Below are positions 43,917-53,213 of a stretch of DNA of 64,000 bases, piece by piece (the stretch's first letter is position 1; every line of letters starts with the position of its first letter). The stretch is from the NCBI RefSeq assembly GCF_019693215.1, contig NZ_CP081183.1, forward strand, positions 1,305,226 through 1,369,225, written 5' to 3'. A program made the position numbers and the translations under genes. The notes beneath the pieces are model-generated. The model was given only the letters and a program-made list of their open reading frames with translations. It was not told the origin of the DNA and did not search any database. Source of the stretch: Salinarchaeum sp. IM2453. Lineage in GTDB: Archaea; Halobacteriota; Halobacteria; Halobacteriales; Salinarchaeaceae.

Positions 43917-45002
43917 CTAGAACCTAGGCATTAGATCTGCTGGTCCATAGACACCATAATCCCCGACACGATTGCGCATAACACCAGCTTTCATATATCC
44001 CAGTGCAGGCCCGTTTACGTTGGCTGCCATAGATGTATTATCATCGAGCTGGAACATGTTTGTAGCCTTCTTCCCATCGAAGGTAGTTCCTGTTACTCTG
44101 ACTGTCGTCGTTGTTGGTTTTTCATCAGAGCGCACATCAAGTACTCCCCCAACGGAAACATTATCAGCATCGCAGATGCCTGACCGTTCTAACAAAATAT
44201 CGTCGGCGTGTTCCATGTCATGAAACTCCAGAACACCATCGTGTTCATCAATAATCTCTTCAATCTCTTCCGTGGAAAGTCCACGGGCAGTCTTGATATC
44301 GTATCCATCGAGATGAGCAATATCCTCGCGAACAGTTCCTCGATTGTCTGTATAACCGGACTTGAGACCGACACCCCACCAAATCTCGACTTCTTCTACT
44401 TTGACAAATGATTGTGCAGCTATGGCAGCTGCTCCAGTCAGAAATCCAGGCGTTGCTCCAGCCCCACAAATAAACGTAATACCAGCTTTTTTGAAAGCAT
44501 TTTCACGCTCATCGAGCATCTCAATAACACGAGAACGTTTGAGCACATCTACAAGGACTCCTGAATACTCCGCTTCAGCAAACCGATCAGAAATCCGCGG
44601 AATAAAATCATGTTCAAGATTAGGTAGAGCAATAAGAACAGCATCAAACATGTCTGAATTTACAATAATATCGTCGATCGGCGTTTCAGTTGACTTGCCC
44701 TGAGCTGATGCGACTATGCCAGCACTTTCACCCGTTTGTTTGACTCCAGTTTTCATCCCAATCTTGCTTCCACCATTATTTGCTGCTTTGCCCAATTCCT
44801 CGCTCTCTCCACTCCCGTCACCTGCTATGTTCCCCTCGGTTGCGTCAAGTAACTCCTTGACATCAAGTCCCTCGTAGTCAACAGCAATTCCGTTACGGTC
44901 ACAGGCTGCAACGGGCGTAACTCCATCCTTATACTGACTGATCTCAAGAGCTCGACGTCCGATTCCTCCAGTTCCAAGCACAGCAAAGTTGATATCAGTC
45001 AT
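43917..45002 (-). CDS. bioU: BioU-like lysine-dependent KAPA-to-DAN enzyme
   Basis: BioU, known from cyanobacteria and haloarchaea, makes 7,8-diaminononanoate by giving up the amino group of its own lysine, so each molecule works once. This 361-residue protein has an N-terminal Rossmann motif 'VLGTGGIGRRALE' (GxGxxG, 10-15), a fold resembling Asp-semialdehyde or saccharopine dehydrogenases, and 'GVLVDVLKRSRVIEML' with Lys155 as the candidate donor (Synechocystis Lys124 plus an insert). Residues ~60-105 form a Gly/Ser/Lys-rich insert. It opens the biotin operon, in place of bioA, which is absent here. Generic annotation would call it a saccharopine dehydrogenase-like oxidoreductase. Identity is inferred from context and motif memory. 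Confidence 0.78.
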   Translation of the reverse strand: MTDINFAVLGTGGIGRRALEISQYKDGVTPVAACDRNGIAVDYEGLDVKELLDATEGNIAGDGSGESEELGKAANNGGSKIGMKTGVKQTGESAGIVASAQGKSTETPIDDIIVNSDMFDAVLIALPNLEHDFIPRISDRFAEAEYSGVLVDVLKRSRVIEMLDERENAFKKAGITFICGAGATPGFLTGAAAIAAQSFVKVEEVEIWWGVGLKSGYTDNRGTVREDIAHLDGYDIKTARGLSTEEIEEIIDEHDGVLEFHDMEHADDILLERSGICDADNVSVGGVLDVRSDEKPTTTTVRVTGTTFDGKKATNMFQLDDNTSMAANVNGPALGYMKAGVMRNRVGDYGVYGPADLMPRF

Positions 45003-45240
45003 TGTGCTAAGTTGTCAACGTTTGTATGTTGTTCGTATCTAACTCTGTGGTCTTTGCACCTCTTGACGTGTCGTTGCTGTACCGTTTCATTTCCTGGCTC
45101 AGCAATTATCCCGTCAACCATAGTAATAGAATTGGTTAACGAGGTCTTAGTATTTATGATTTATTGCAGATTTGATGATTAATACATACCTCCATTTTTC
45201 AGTGTGGAATATTCAAATTCTTGAGGATACTAGTGACTGT

Positions 45241-45672
45241 ATGACCCGTATATCGTCCGACCACGATACGATTGATTCTGTTCGAGCGACTGTTGTCTCA
45301 CATGGAACTCGACGGAAGATAGCTATTGAACTTCCGTCTGATGTATCGATTCCCGCTGGAGAAGTCTTCCAGATCTCAATGTCTGGCAATTTGTATCACG
45401 GACGATTCGATTCCTTTGCAGATGGTCTTCGTCTTCTTGGTGTATATCAGACTCCAGACGTCGCTCGTGACCCAGCGGAAGGAGATGATCATCTTTCATC
45501 GTGGCTTACCGATGAAGGACTAACCGCTGGACGATCAGTACACGTTGATATTATCGAACCTGAATACAAGTATGGCCTCAGACCACCTGGAGAACAAGTC
45601 GTCTACACCGATCCTGATCCTCCGGACAGTAGTCTCCAGTCTATTGCAGAACAATTTTCAGACAACATCTGA
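45241..45672 (+). CDS. Conserved haloarchaeal protein (possibly DUF7112)
   Basis: This 143-residue acidic protein looks beta-rich ('DSVRATVVSHGTRRKIAIELP', 'VFQISMSGNLYHGRFDSF', 'SVHVDIIEPEYKYGLRPPGEQVVY'). I placed the start at ATG 45241; the reading frame continues upstream to 45172, but those 23 residues ('MMINTYLHFSVWNIQ') are hydrophobic and unlike a haloarchaeal N-terminus. I associate the pattern with DUF7112, a haloarchaea-only family, from memory. It diverges from bioU and is followed by another orphan gene on the same strand. Confidence 0.7.
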   Translation: MTRISSDHDTIDSVRATVVSHGTRRKIAIELPSDVSIPAGEVFQISMSGNLYHGRFDSFADGLRLLGVYQTPDVARDPAEGDDHLSSWLTDEGLTAGRSVHVDIIEPEYKYGLRPPGEQVVYTDPDPPDSSLQSIAEQFSDNI

Positions 45673-45735
45673 TCACTTGAGCTTCATTGTCCCCGTATCC
45701 ACGATGCTTTTTCCTTTGCTCGTATAATGCCACTT

Positions 45736-46152
45736 ATGAGCACTAATAAACGCGAAGCATTTCTCACAGGCGATCGTCCTGGTGACATTGCAGTGTATAT
45801 TGCAGACCAGTTAGTTGATGATCCTGATGCTCTATCTGACCACGGGCACGTTACCGATCAAGGAACTGTCCTTGTCCTCGACGGCGAAACTGGACGGAAG
45901 ATATTCAAATCTGCAACAGGAATGGACGCCCTCGGGTTTGCGAAATCTGCTATGGATACTGAAGGCGAAATTGCCAATGATCTAACCGGCGGGGTGTGTC
46001 CCGAATGCGGGAAAAATACTATTCAACTCCTCCTTGCCTTTGCCGAAGAGCAAAACGAAGCTGTTGGCGGAATATACGCCGAAGGTGATGTCATCCATGC
46101 GTACGCCCAATGTGACTGCGGGGCTCGCTATTCCGACAAATGGACCCTGTAA
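45736..46152 (+). CDS. Conserved haloarchaeal protein with CxxC pairs (possibly DUF5807)
   Basis: This 138-residue protein begins 'MSTNKREAFLTGDRPGDIAVY'. The C-terminal half has 'GVCPECGKNTIQLL' and 'AYAQCDCGARYSDKW', four cysteines in two pairs that could hold one zinc ion (zinc-ribbon-like). I recall the family as DUF5807 but cannot confirm it. ATG 45736 is preferred over ATG 45727 because the extra 'MPL' is unlikely to be conserved. It is convergent with the DHH phosphoesterase gene, 11 bases between ends. Confidence 0.72.
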   Translation: MSTNKREAFLTGDRPGDIAVYIADQLVDDPDALSDHGHVTDQGTVLVLDGETGRKIFKSATGMDALGFAKSAMDTEGEIANDLTGGVCPECGKNTIQLLLAFAEEQNEAVGGIYAEGDVIHAYAQCDCGARYSDKWTL

Positions 46153-46163
46153 TCGGTCAAATA

Positions 46164-47243
46164 CTACTCTGATCTTTCTTGTGCAGCAATCTCCCTAAAT
46201 GCGGAAATTACTTGATGTTTTGCTGCTGCCCCCTGTGTAGTCCAGTGTTGAGCGTAATCAAGCATATCATCATAAATATCTGGCTTGCACCCGGCTGCCT
46301 TCGGGTGACCTCCTCCATTCAGTAGCCCAGCAACCTCGTGACAACGCTCAAACTCGTCTGTGCCACGCAGTGAGATTGCTCCTGATGGCTTGATAATTGT
46401 TGATGCGTCAGCACCCTCTGATCGCATCGCCTCAGCAACCTCATTCTGTGAGCATCGACCGTACGTAAATCCAACTGTCCAAGGCCCAATGTCATGGTAC
46501 TCAGCCCGTCGGACTGCTCGTTCGATTAAATCCTCTTTTTCGACCCGCCGTTCGTTAAGCAGCACCTGTACCTCTTCTGGCAGGTCTGCCCCGTGCTCTT
46601 GAACTGTTTTAATGTACTCTTGCTCATCACCAACCCACCTTGCATAGTCAGCTAAATCGTCACTCCGCGGGTCCTCTTTTATCCACAAATCATGATCGCG
46701 CGTCACTTCTGCAAGTTCGACGAGATGGTCTGGAAATTCATATTCAAGCGATCGTAGCGCTACATCTGCTGTACACTCCCGATCTGATTCACCAACTACA
46801 AGTTCAACACCATACTCGCGTACTCCAGTTTCAACTTCTGATTCCCACTGATGATGGTCAAACCACATTACATTATCAATACTCCTGCCAATTTCTTCCA
46901 GCGGTGTTACATATGCAAGCTTATCCGGACATAGATCACAAATGAATAGTTCTTCTGCCTCTGATCCGTACTCGGCTACATATTCAAGGCCATCAGATAT
47001 CTCATGTGGTCCTACCGGCACAAGTGCTGCCCCATCGGCTGCTGCACGGATTAGTGCGACTGATGCAAGCCCATCAGCATCCGGATCAGCAATAACAATT
47101 GTTTTCGCATCAGATATTGCTCTTTCAATTTCGGCCTCCTGTTGCTGCTGCCGAACTTCGTCCAAAATAAAAAATCCTTCACCCGGCAGCAATGACTTTC
47201 GCTCCGAAGATAACGATTGTGTGTCAATTAGATTCTTGTCCAT
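46164..47243 (-). CDS. DHH-family phosphoesterase (RecJ/NrnA-like)
   Basis: This 359-residue two-domain protein has the DHH domain motifs 'IADPDADGLAS' (~51-61) and 'WFDHHQ' (Asp129-His130-His131), which bind catalytic manganese, followed by the DHHA1 domain with 'LLNGGGHPKAAG' (~307-318). Haloarchaea have several such paralogues: single-strand exonucleases, nanoRNases and replisome GAN/Cdc45 relatives. Without an OB fold or CBS domains, an oligonucleotide-degrading or RecJ-like exonuclease role is most likely. A leucine-free hydrophilic N-terminus of ~40 residues precedes the fold. Single gene. Confidence 0.87.
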   Translation of the reverse strand: MDKNLIDTQSLSSERKSLLPGEGFFILDEVRQQQQEAEIERAISDAKTIVIADPDADGLASVALIRAAADGAALVPVGPHEISDGLEYVAEYGSEAEELFICDLCPDKLAYVTPLEEIGRSIDNVMWFDHHQWESEVETGVREYGVELVVGESDRECTADVALRSLEYEFPDHLVELAEVTRDHDLWIKEDPRSDDLADYARWVGDEQEYIKTVQEHGADLPEEVQVLLNERRVEKEDLIERAVRRAEYHDIGPWTVGFTYGRCSQNEVAEAMRSEGADASTIIKPSGAISLRGTDEFERCHEVAGLLNGGGHPKAAGCKPDIYDDMLDYAQHWTTQGAAAKHQVISAFREIAAQERSE

Positions 47244-47319
47244 ACTAATATCTCCGGGTCATCAGCCAAGAACCCGCCGGTTTAGTGACTTAATGCATAT
47301 TATAGGTGGAACAGGCGCA

Positions 47320-47881
47320 ATACCACGTCGTTTACGGTGTGGATACGCGCCGTCACTCCATGAAACAGTCCACCGACTACACCATTACTGATTTCCCCAA
47401 TGTAACGTTTAAATGACAGGTCAATCTGTCACCAGATAGGAATCAGTCAGAACGGAGCGGACTCCGTCCCGTCCTACAGGGGTCGTTCGAAAATCGGAGA
47501 TTTTCGTGATCACGAGAGACTCGTCTATCAGACGACATCCTGTCCGCCCACAGCAATCAGACAATATCTGGAACGCGGTCATTAACACTGGATGCTTGAA
47601 CCATCCACGCCGTGGTGACTGCGCTTGCAGTACTTCCGCTAACATGGACTCTGCTGACGCCTGCTGGCGTCTCTCCGGCGAAAACAACGCTCCAAACATG
47701 GCCGAGGATACACGTAACGGCAGCTTAGAACTGCCCGCAGTCCAATCCGCGTCAGAACATGAGCATCTCGCCGGATTCCTACCGGGGTGATGCTCGGTTG
47801 GACTGTAAATCTGAAACTCCCAACCTAGCGGTGCGGTGCCGTGGGATTCCTCCCGCCTTCAGGCGGAGGAGGATGTCAAAG
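47320..47881 (+). mobile_element. Element-like region sharing its ends with 27.9-28.3 kb
   Basis: The 667-base gap between the DHH and PspA genes holds no supported gene. Its left part (TACCACG...GGTGTGGAT..GCGCCGTC) and its right end (GGACTGTAAATCTGAAACTCCC...GCGGTGCGGTGCCGTGGGA, then the hairpin CCTCCCGCCTTCAGGCGGAGG and AGGATGTCAAA) match the patch at 27,900-28,285. Inside are two perfect palindromes, ACGGAGCGGACTCCGT (~47,453-47,468) and CGAAAATCGGAGATTTTCG (47,488-47,506). An open frame of 94 codons (47,506-47,790) is probably accidental. A hairpin-ended IS200/IS605-type relic is the best guess. Confidence 0.5.
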
Positions 47882-47910
47882 GTAATACACAACCAGTTAC
47901 TCTGGTTCAA

Positions 47911-48699
47911 TTAATTAGAATCTTCGTTGTCAATTTCTGCTAACTCCTGTTCAATTTCATCGTCCATCTCAATGTCTGACTGTGGTTCCTCGGATGTCCC
48001 TCCTTCTTCTACATCTGACTTCAGTGTTTCAAGCTCTGAGTCGATACTATCTTCCGTAGCAACCTCCTCTAGTTCGCGTTCTAAATCACTTTTGTCCGAG
48101 ATCTGATCTTCAAGTACACCTTCGTCCTGTAACTCATCAAGTGCCGCAGATCGGGCTTCCATCTCCTCAGTATTTTCTTCTGCTCGCTCAATCGCTCGGT
48201 TCACATCCTCAAACTCTTCGCCAGCTCCTGTTACTGCTTCTGAAACCTTTGTGCTCGCCTCTGCAGCTTCGTGACGTGCTTTGATTGTCTCTTTTTTGGT
48301 TCGAAACTCTTCGATTCGCTGCTGTAATGTTTCTTTTTGCTCAACCAATTGGTCCTGTGTGTTCTCAAGGTCAGCAATTTGAGTTTCAAGTTCTTCTATT
48401 TGATTCATCTTCGCCTTCTTCTTCTCTAAGGCCTTTCTTGCGAGGTCTTCACGATCCTGCTCAACCGCCCGTCGAGCCTGCTCGTTATGCTTTTCGACGT
48501 TTTCTTCGAGTCGCTGCTTTTGCATCTCTAATCGCTTTTTTTGCGTCGTTAGATCGGCGATTCCCTGCTTGACATCTTGTAGCTCGTCTCGCATTTGCTC
48601 GTATGAGTAGTCGAGTGTTTCCGTTGGATCTTCAGCTCTATCAAGCAATGAGCTGACTTTGGACCGTATGATATAGGAGGCCCGTGACAAAATTCCCAT
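47911..48699 (-). CDS. pspA: PspA/Vipp1 (IM30) membrane-stress protein
   Basis: ESCRT-III-like proteins of this family polymerise on membranes and protect them under stress. The 262 residues start 'MGILSRASYIIRSKVSSLLDRAEDP', the amphipathic helix and conserved 'AEDP' of PspA. A long coiled coil follows (about residues 30-200), then an acidic tail ('DIEMDDEIEQELAEIDNED'). I chose ATG 48699; 24 further in-frame codons upstream are not family-like. The gene diverges from an alpha/beta hydrolase, with 53 bases between starts. Confidence 0.9.
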   Translation of the reverse strand: MGILSRASYIIRSKVSSLLDRAEDPTETLDYSYEQMRDELQDVKQGIADLTTQKKRLEMQKQRLEENVEKHNEQARRAVEQDREDLARKALEKKKAKMNQIEELETQIADLENTQDQLVEQKETLQQRIEEFRTKKETIKARHEAAEASTKVSEAVTGAGEEFEDVNRAIERAEENTEEMEARSAALDELQDEGVLEDQISDKSDLERELEEVATEDSIDSELETLKSDVEEGGTSEEPQSDIEMDDEIEQELAEIDNEDSN

Positions 48700-48752
48700 A
48701 TTGTTATAATACGGTCCCAGCGTAAAAAGCATCACCAACGAATACGCAAAAT

Positions 48753-49340
48753 ATGACAGCTCCCGTCTCAATTCCTGGTGTCCGATCGGTTCGTGCAGCT
48801 CTGGATGGATCCGGTGGGCCTGCTGTCGTTATTGCTTGCCCTCCGCATCCACAACAAGGAGGAACGCGCTCTGATCCTCGACTACAATCTGTCGCAGATG
48901 CACTGAACAATCGTGGAATTGATTGTCTCCGAATCGATTACGGCTCTTGGGATCAAGGGATCGGCGAACAGACAGACACGAAAAACGCAGTAAAGTGGGC
49001 TAATAATAACTATCAGACAGTAGGATTATTTGGATACAGTTTTGGTGCGGCGCTTACTTTGCTTGTTGCTGCACAGAACAATTTGAACGGAGCAGCAGCA
49101 CTTGCTCCTCCAACTTCGCTTGCTAGCGGTGATAATATCAATGCCGCACTACAGTCAATCACATGTCCGGTATTAATCTGCTATGGAGAATATGATACCA
49201 CCGTTGACTGGCAACCGTTGGTAAATCAACAACTTAACTCTAATGTCCAGACTACTGGGTTCCCTGCGGATCATCTTTTCACCGGACATCATCACTCCGC
49301 TGCTGCCACAATCGCTGATTTCTTTCTCCGGGTTTTCTGA
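48753..49340 (+). CDS. Alpha/beta hydrolase
   Basis: This 195-residue single-domain hydrolase has the nucleophile elbow 'GLFGYSFGAALTLL' (Ser in GYSFG), the acid in 'CYGEYDTTVDW' and the final His in 'FPADHLFTGH'. The 'CPPHPQQGGTRSDPRL' segment near residue 30 resembles the oxyanion region of YqkD/dienelactone hydrolase-like proteins. A related haloarchaeal group is annotated as 'alpha/beta hydrolase, KANL3/Tex30-like'. Substrate unknown. It diverges from pspA and converges on the MATE gene with 14 bases between stops. Confidence 0.83.
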   Translation: MTAPVSIPGVRSVRAALDGSGGPAVVIACPPHPQQGGTRSDPRLQSVADALNNRGIDCLRIDYGSWDQGIGEQTDTKNAVKWANNNYQTVGLFGYSFGAALTLLVAAQNNLNGAAALAPPTSLASGDNINAALQSITCPVLICYGEYDTTVDWQPLVNQQLNSNVQTTGFPADHLFTGHHHSAAATIADFFLRVF

Positions 49341-49354
49341 TTTAGTTGTTTCTT

Positions 49355-50788
49355 TTAGTCATTTGGTGATGTTTCTGGTCTATAATCTCGGCTGACGCAA
49401 ACCCATCGTTCTGTTTGCACGCGATAGTAGTTTACTGCCGCTGGTACAACCGTTTCTGCCAGTAGCGCTAAATATAGTCCAATTAATCCGAGTGGTGTCA
49501 CAGCACCAAGTAATGCCAGAGGAATTGCAACGCCGTATCGCCCAAGCAACTGAGCATACAATGGCCATCGAGTATCTCCGCTGGCTTGCAGAGGACCAAT
49601 CGATGCCCCACTGATACCCCAGAAAATCACGCTCACTGCAGCTACCTGCACAAACGGCACAGCGAGTGGAAGTGTAGCTGGGTCATCAACGAACATTCGA
49701 GCAATAGGTTCTGCAAATATAAACGCAAACGTTGCACCGATCATGTAAACCGACCCGGCGAATCGAATGATTTCCCGACTGTATGCTCTTGCTTGTTGCT
49801 CTGCTCCTGTCCCTAGCTCTTGTCCTACGAGACTACTTGATGCCAGACTAAATCCCCAGCCCGGCGTATTAAGAAGGTCTCGAACGCGGAGTGCTATCAC
49901 AAATGCTGCGACAATTTCAGTTCCAAAGAGACCGACAATATATAACATCGGAAACTGTGCTCCGGTCCCAGCCATGTTCGAAAATGCAAGTGGAGTACTG
50001 ATCTCAACAAGATCTCGTGCTAACTCTTTGTCAAGCAGTGGTCGGAATTGATCGATTGTGACCGGAAACTCACCAACAAATGGCAATCCTCCCCGAAGAA
50101 ACCCAACTGTAAATCCAACCGTAATCAACACGTTACCAATAATAGTTCCCAGTGCTGCTCCAGTGACTCCGAGTCCAATGATAAATATCAGTACTACATT
50201 TAGCACAAGGTTTGTTATTGCGCCGCCAACTCGAAGTACCATCGGAATATAAGAATCATCTGCCCCGATCAGTACACGACTCCCAACGAGATTCAGTGCA
50301 GCAAATGGCACCCCTAATGCAATGACCTGTAGATATTCTGCTCCAAGTGCGTGCGCTTCCGGCTCTGCACTGAGTAGCCCAATTAGCTCTGGTGCGTAAA
50401 AGTGGTATATTACACTGAGAGGTATGGTTACTATCAGCACAATATACACACTCACTAGTACAACCCGTCGTAGCTCTTCTGACTGCCCCGCTCCATAACG
50501 TTGGGATACCATCCCAATTGTACCTCCAGCAACCCCTGCACCAATTGAAAAGACTAACGCCCAGAATGGTGTTGCAAACCCAACTCCTGCAATTGCTGCC
50601 GACCCGACTGCAACCCCTACCATGGCAACATCAGCTGCAGACTTCGACATTCTGGCAATACCAGTCACTATCCGTGGCCACGACAGCGTTACTGTCCGCT
50701 CCATGCGATTGCGGTCAGCAAGGCCACCAGCAGCCAGTAAATTCCCAATCCATAACAATAAAAGTCGCAACGGATTCGGGACCGACAC
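49355..50788 (-). CDS. MATE-family multidrug/cation exporter
   Basis: This 477-residue protein has twelve hydrophobic helices in two pseudo-symmetric halves. MATE hallmarks include 'LSWPRIVTGIARMSKSAADVAMVG' at the start, 'GFATPFWALVFSIGAGVAGGTIGMVSQRYGAG' (helix 2) and the matching 'NTPGWGFSLASSSLVGQELGTGAEQQA' in the second half. It probably exports a drug or metabolite in exchange for Na+ or H+. Single gene; the 254-base gap upstream, shared with pyrG, is AT-rich and probably holds divergent promoters. Start ATG 50788. Confidence 0.9.
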   Translation of the reverse strand: MSVPNPLRLLLLWIGNLLAAGGLADRNRMERTVTLSWPRIVTGIARMSKSAADVAMVGVAVGSAAIAGVGFATPFWALVFSIGAGVAGGTIGMVSQRYGAGQSEELRRVVLVSVYIVLIVTIPLSVIYHFYAPELIGLLSAEPEAHALGAEYLQVIALGVPFAALNLVGSRVLIGADDSYIPMVLRVGGAITNLVLNVVLIFIIGLGVTGAALGTIIGNVLITVGFTVGFLRGGLPFVGEFPVTIDQFRPLLDKELARDLVEISTPLAFSNMAGTGAQFPMLYIVGLFGTEIVAAFVIALRVRDLLNTPGWGFSLASSSLVGQELGTGAEQQARAYSREIIRFAGSVYMIGATFAFIFAEPIARMFVDDPATLPLAVPFVQVAAVSVIFWGISGASIGPLQASGDTRWPLYAQLLGRYGVAIPLALLGAVTPLGLIGLYLALLAETVVPAAVNYYRVQTERWVCVSRDYRPETSPND

Positions 50789-51042
50789 TACGATTTATAG
50801 GTACTGACGCTTAAAATCCATTGCGAAATATTGGTGTATTAGACATTTACTCACAATCCGAAAAGTCAGGTCTGAACCTCTGCATAGTCTATATTTAGAT
50901 ATTAATTATGTTGTATTTTACTTTATTATATAATCTATTATGTTTTGGGCAGATATGAGAACAGGCATCACATGCTGTGATATCCAGTAACGAATGTGGT
51001 ACGCTCCGAAATTGTTTTCATCTCTGCTATCGCATTGTCACT

Positions 51043-52689
51043 ATGCCGACCGACCCCGATTACGATCCCACTCTGGGGAACAAGTTTATCTTCGTTACTG
51101 GTGGTGTAATGTCTGGCCTCGGTAAAGGTATTACTGCAGCGAGTGTCGGCCGACTATTAAAAAACGCTGGATTTGACGTCACCGCGGTCAAGATTGATCC
51201 TTATCTTAATGTTGATGCTGGAACGATGAACCCATTCCAGCATGGAGAGGTCTTTGTCCTCAAAGATGGTGGAGAAGTTGATCTTGACCTTGGTAACTAC
51301 GAGCGGTTCTTGGACGAGGATATGACCTCAGACCACAACATCACTACAGGAAAAGTATACAAACAAGTTATTGAGGCAGAGCGAGCAGGTGATTATCTCG
51401 GTAAAACCGTTCAGATTATTCCGCACATAACCGACGACATCAAACGCCGAATCCGTGAAGCTGCTCACGGTACTGATGTTTGTATCGTCGAAGTCGGTGG
51501 AACGGTAGGTGATATTGAAGGCATGCAATATCTTGAGGCACTTCGCCAATTTGCTCATGAACAGGACGATGATGATATTCTATTTACCCATGTAACACTT
51601 GTCCCGTACTCGAAAAACGGCGAACAAAAAACCAAACCAACACAGCATAGTGTCAAAGAACTGCGATCAATTGGATTACAGCCCGACGTTATTGTTGGAA
51701 GGTGTGAAGACCGTCTTGATGCCAAAACGCGAGAAAAAATTGCACTTTTCTGTGATGTTCCAATAGATGCTGTATTCTCGAACCCAGATGTTGATGATAT
51801 CTACCACGTGCCGCTGATGGTTGAAGAAGAAGGCCTTGACGAGTATGTGATGGAGTCGCTCAACATTGCCGACCGAGCACTTGATCCTGATGAGCGCCAA
51901 AATGAATGGCGACAGACTGTCACTCAAGAGCGAGCCAAAGAATGCGAAATAGCCCTCGTTGGAAAATATGAACTAGAGGATGCATATCTATCAATTTATG
52001 AAGCACTCAAACATGCTGGGCTTGAAACAGGAACTAGAGTCAATACAAAATGGATTCACAGTGAGACACTTGCTGATGGCCATGATGGTCAATTAGCCGA
52101 TGTTGATGGTATTGTTGTCCCTGGCGGGTTCGGAACTCGTGGGACTGAGGGCAAAATTGAGGCCGTCCGATACGCTCGTGAAAATGGTGTGCCGTATCTC
52201 GGTCTCTGCCTTGGCTTCCAGATGGCTGTCATTGAATATGCTCGTAATGTACTTGGACTTCCTGAGGCCCATTCTACCGAAATTGAAGAAGAAACGCCTG
52301 ACCCTGTGATTGATATTCTCCCAGAACAGTACGATGTGGAAGATCTCGGTGGTACTATGCGCCTCGGTGATCATTCCACAGAAATTAAGCCAGACACCTT
52401 GGCTCATGAACTGTACGAATCAGACGAGTGTATTGAACGCCATCGCCATCGGTATGAGGTGAACCCAGAATACATCGACCGACTTGAAGAAGCTGGTCTT
52501 GTATTTTCTGGTGTCTCAAATAATCGCATGGAAGTCGTTGAGCTCCCCGAACATCCATTCTTTATTGGAACACAGTTCCATCCTGAATTCCGCTCTCGAC
52601 CTGGAAGTGCATCCCCACCTTTCGTTGGCCTTATTGAAGCGGTTCACACCACTTCATCAGATCCTGAGCCAGTTCACACTCCAGAGTAG
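51043..52689 (+). CDS. pyrG: CTP synthase
   Basis: This enzyme aminates UTP to CTP with glutamine. The 548 residues comprise an N-terminal amidoligase domain, '[20 protein letters not shown]' (P-loop) and '[21 protein letters not shown]', and a C-terminal glutamine amidotransferase domain with '[11 protein letters not shown]', nucleophile Cys in '[13 protein letters not shown]' and '[13 protein letters not shown]'. I placed the start at ATG 51043 ('[15 protein letters not shown]'); 22 further in-frame codons upstream are not family-like. The order pyrG-guaAb is usual in haloarchaea; here a relic lies between. Confidence 0.95.
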   Translation: MPTDPDYDPTLGNKFIFVTGGVMSGLGKGITAASVGRLLKNAGFDVTAVKIDPYLNVDAGTMNPFQHGEVFVLKDGGEVDLDLGNYERFLDEDMTSDHNITTGKVYKQVIEAERAGDYLGKTVQIIPHITDDIKRRIREAAHGTDVCIVEVGGTVGDIEGMQYLEALRQFAHEQDDDDILFTHVTLVPYSKNGEQKTKPTQHSVKELRSIGLQPDVIVGRCEDRLDAKTREKIALFCDVPIDAVFSNPDVDDIYHVPLMVEEEGLDEYVMESLNIADRALDPDERQNEWRQTVTQERAKECEIALVGKYELEDAYLSIYEALKHAGLETGTRVNTKWIHSETLADGHDGQLADVDGIVVPGGFGTRGTEGKIEAVRYARENGVPYLGLCLGFQMAVIEYARNVLGLPEAHSTEIEEETPDPVIDILPEQYDVEDLGGTMRLGDHSTEIKPDTLAHELYESDECIERHRHRYEVNPEYIDRLEEAGLVFSGVSNNRMEVVELPEHPFFIGTQFHPEFRSRPGSASPPFVGLIEAVHTTSSDPEPVHTPE

Positions 52690-52721
52690 GTACCAATTTT
52701 GCGGTTACACTCTTAGCTGAT

Positions 52722-53092
52722 TGCAGGCGCTAAGCCCCTTCCTCAACGAGCACCGCAGTCCGCGCCAGCGGACAAGGAGCGCAGTAGGAAGGATACAGCG
52801 CCGTCTTCGGTTCAGTTTCATTCTGTGCCGGGGATTTACAACACTGCTAGGCGAAGGCTGGAAGTGTGATGGCAGTTACTCATCGTCTCGGCTTAGAGCC
52901 CGACAAGAAAGGCGGTCGAGATGAATCATGCCACCACCGCTGAGTAGGAGTGGGTCACTCCGAATCCACGCCTGCGGAGACTGCGCTTCCTGCGCGGATG
53001 GGCGGCCTCAGCCGAGCATCCGTGAAAAAGCGCGTCGCGGAACCAGGAAGCCCCATCCTCAGCGAGCGCGTCAGCGCGAGCAGGGTGGAGTA
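52722..53092 (+). mobile_element. Relic of an IS200/IS605-type (TnpB) element, copy 3
   Basis: The left side (~52,722-52,795) is a hairpin module, GCAGGCGCTAAGCCCCTTCCTCAACGAGC with its partner GCAGTAGGAAGG, related to those of copies 1 and 2. The right side (~52,950-53,092) is an open TnpB C-terminal tail: 'GVGHSESTPAETALPA', later 'VAEPGSPILSERVSASRVE', then TAG. The intervening ~150 bases are not recognisable, and the zinc-finger and RuvC parts are missing. It is the best preserved tail of the three and is GC-richer than its surroundings, a sign of transfer. Confidence 0.72.
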
Positions 53093-53213
53093 GTTCACAG
53101 CAACATCTCGGAGATAAATTCAATTATAGATTCATCTATTCATACCCAATCCAACTACTTTGTAGAAGGTGAAACCATCATGAATTTGGGTATCGTCCAC
53201 TCAATTATACGTA

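Noticed and set aside
47421-47790. Open frames of 92-94 codons in the element-like region
   Set aside because: The region is defined by palindromes and repeated ends; the frames overlap on opposite strands and resemble no protein I know.
50977-51042. Upstream start for CTP synthase
   Set aside because: The 22 additional residues ('[13 protein letters not shown]') are Cys-rich and unlike the family N-terminus.
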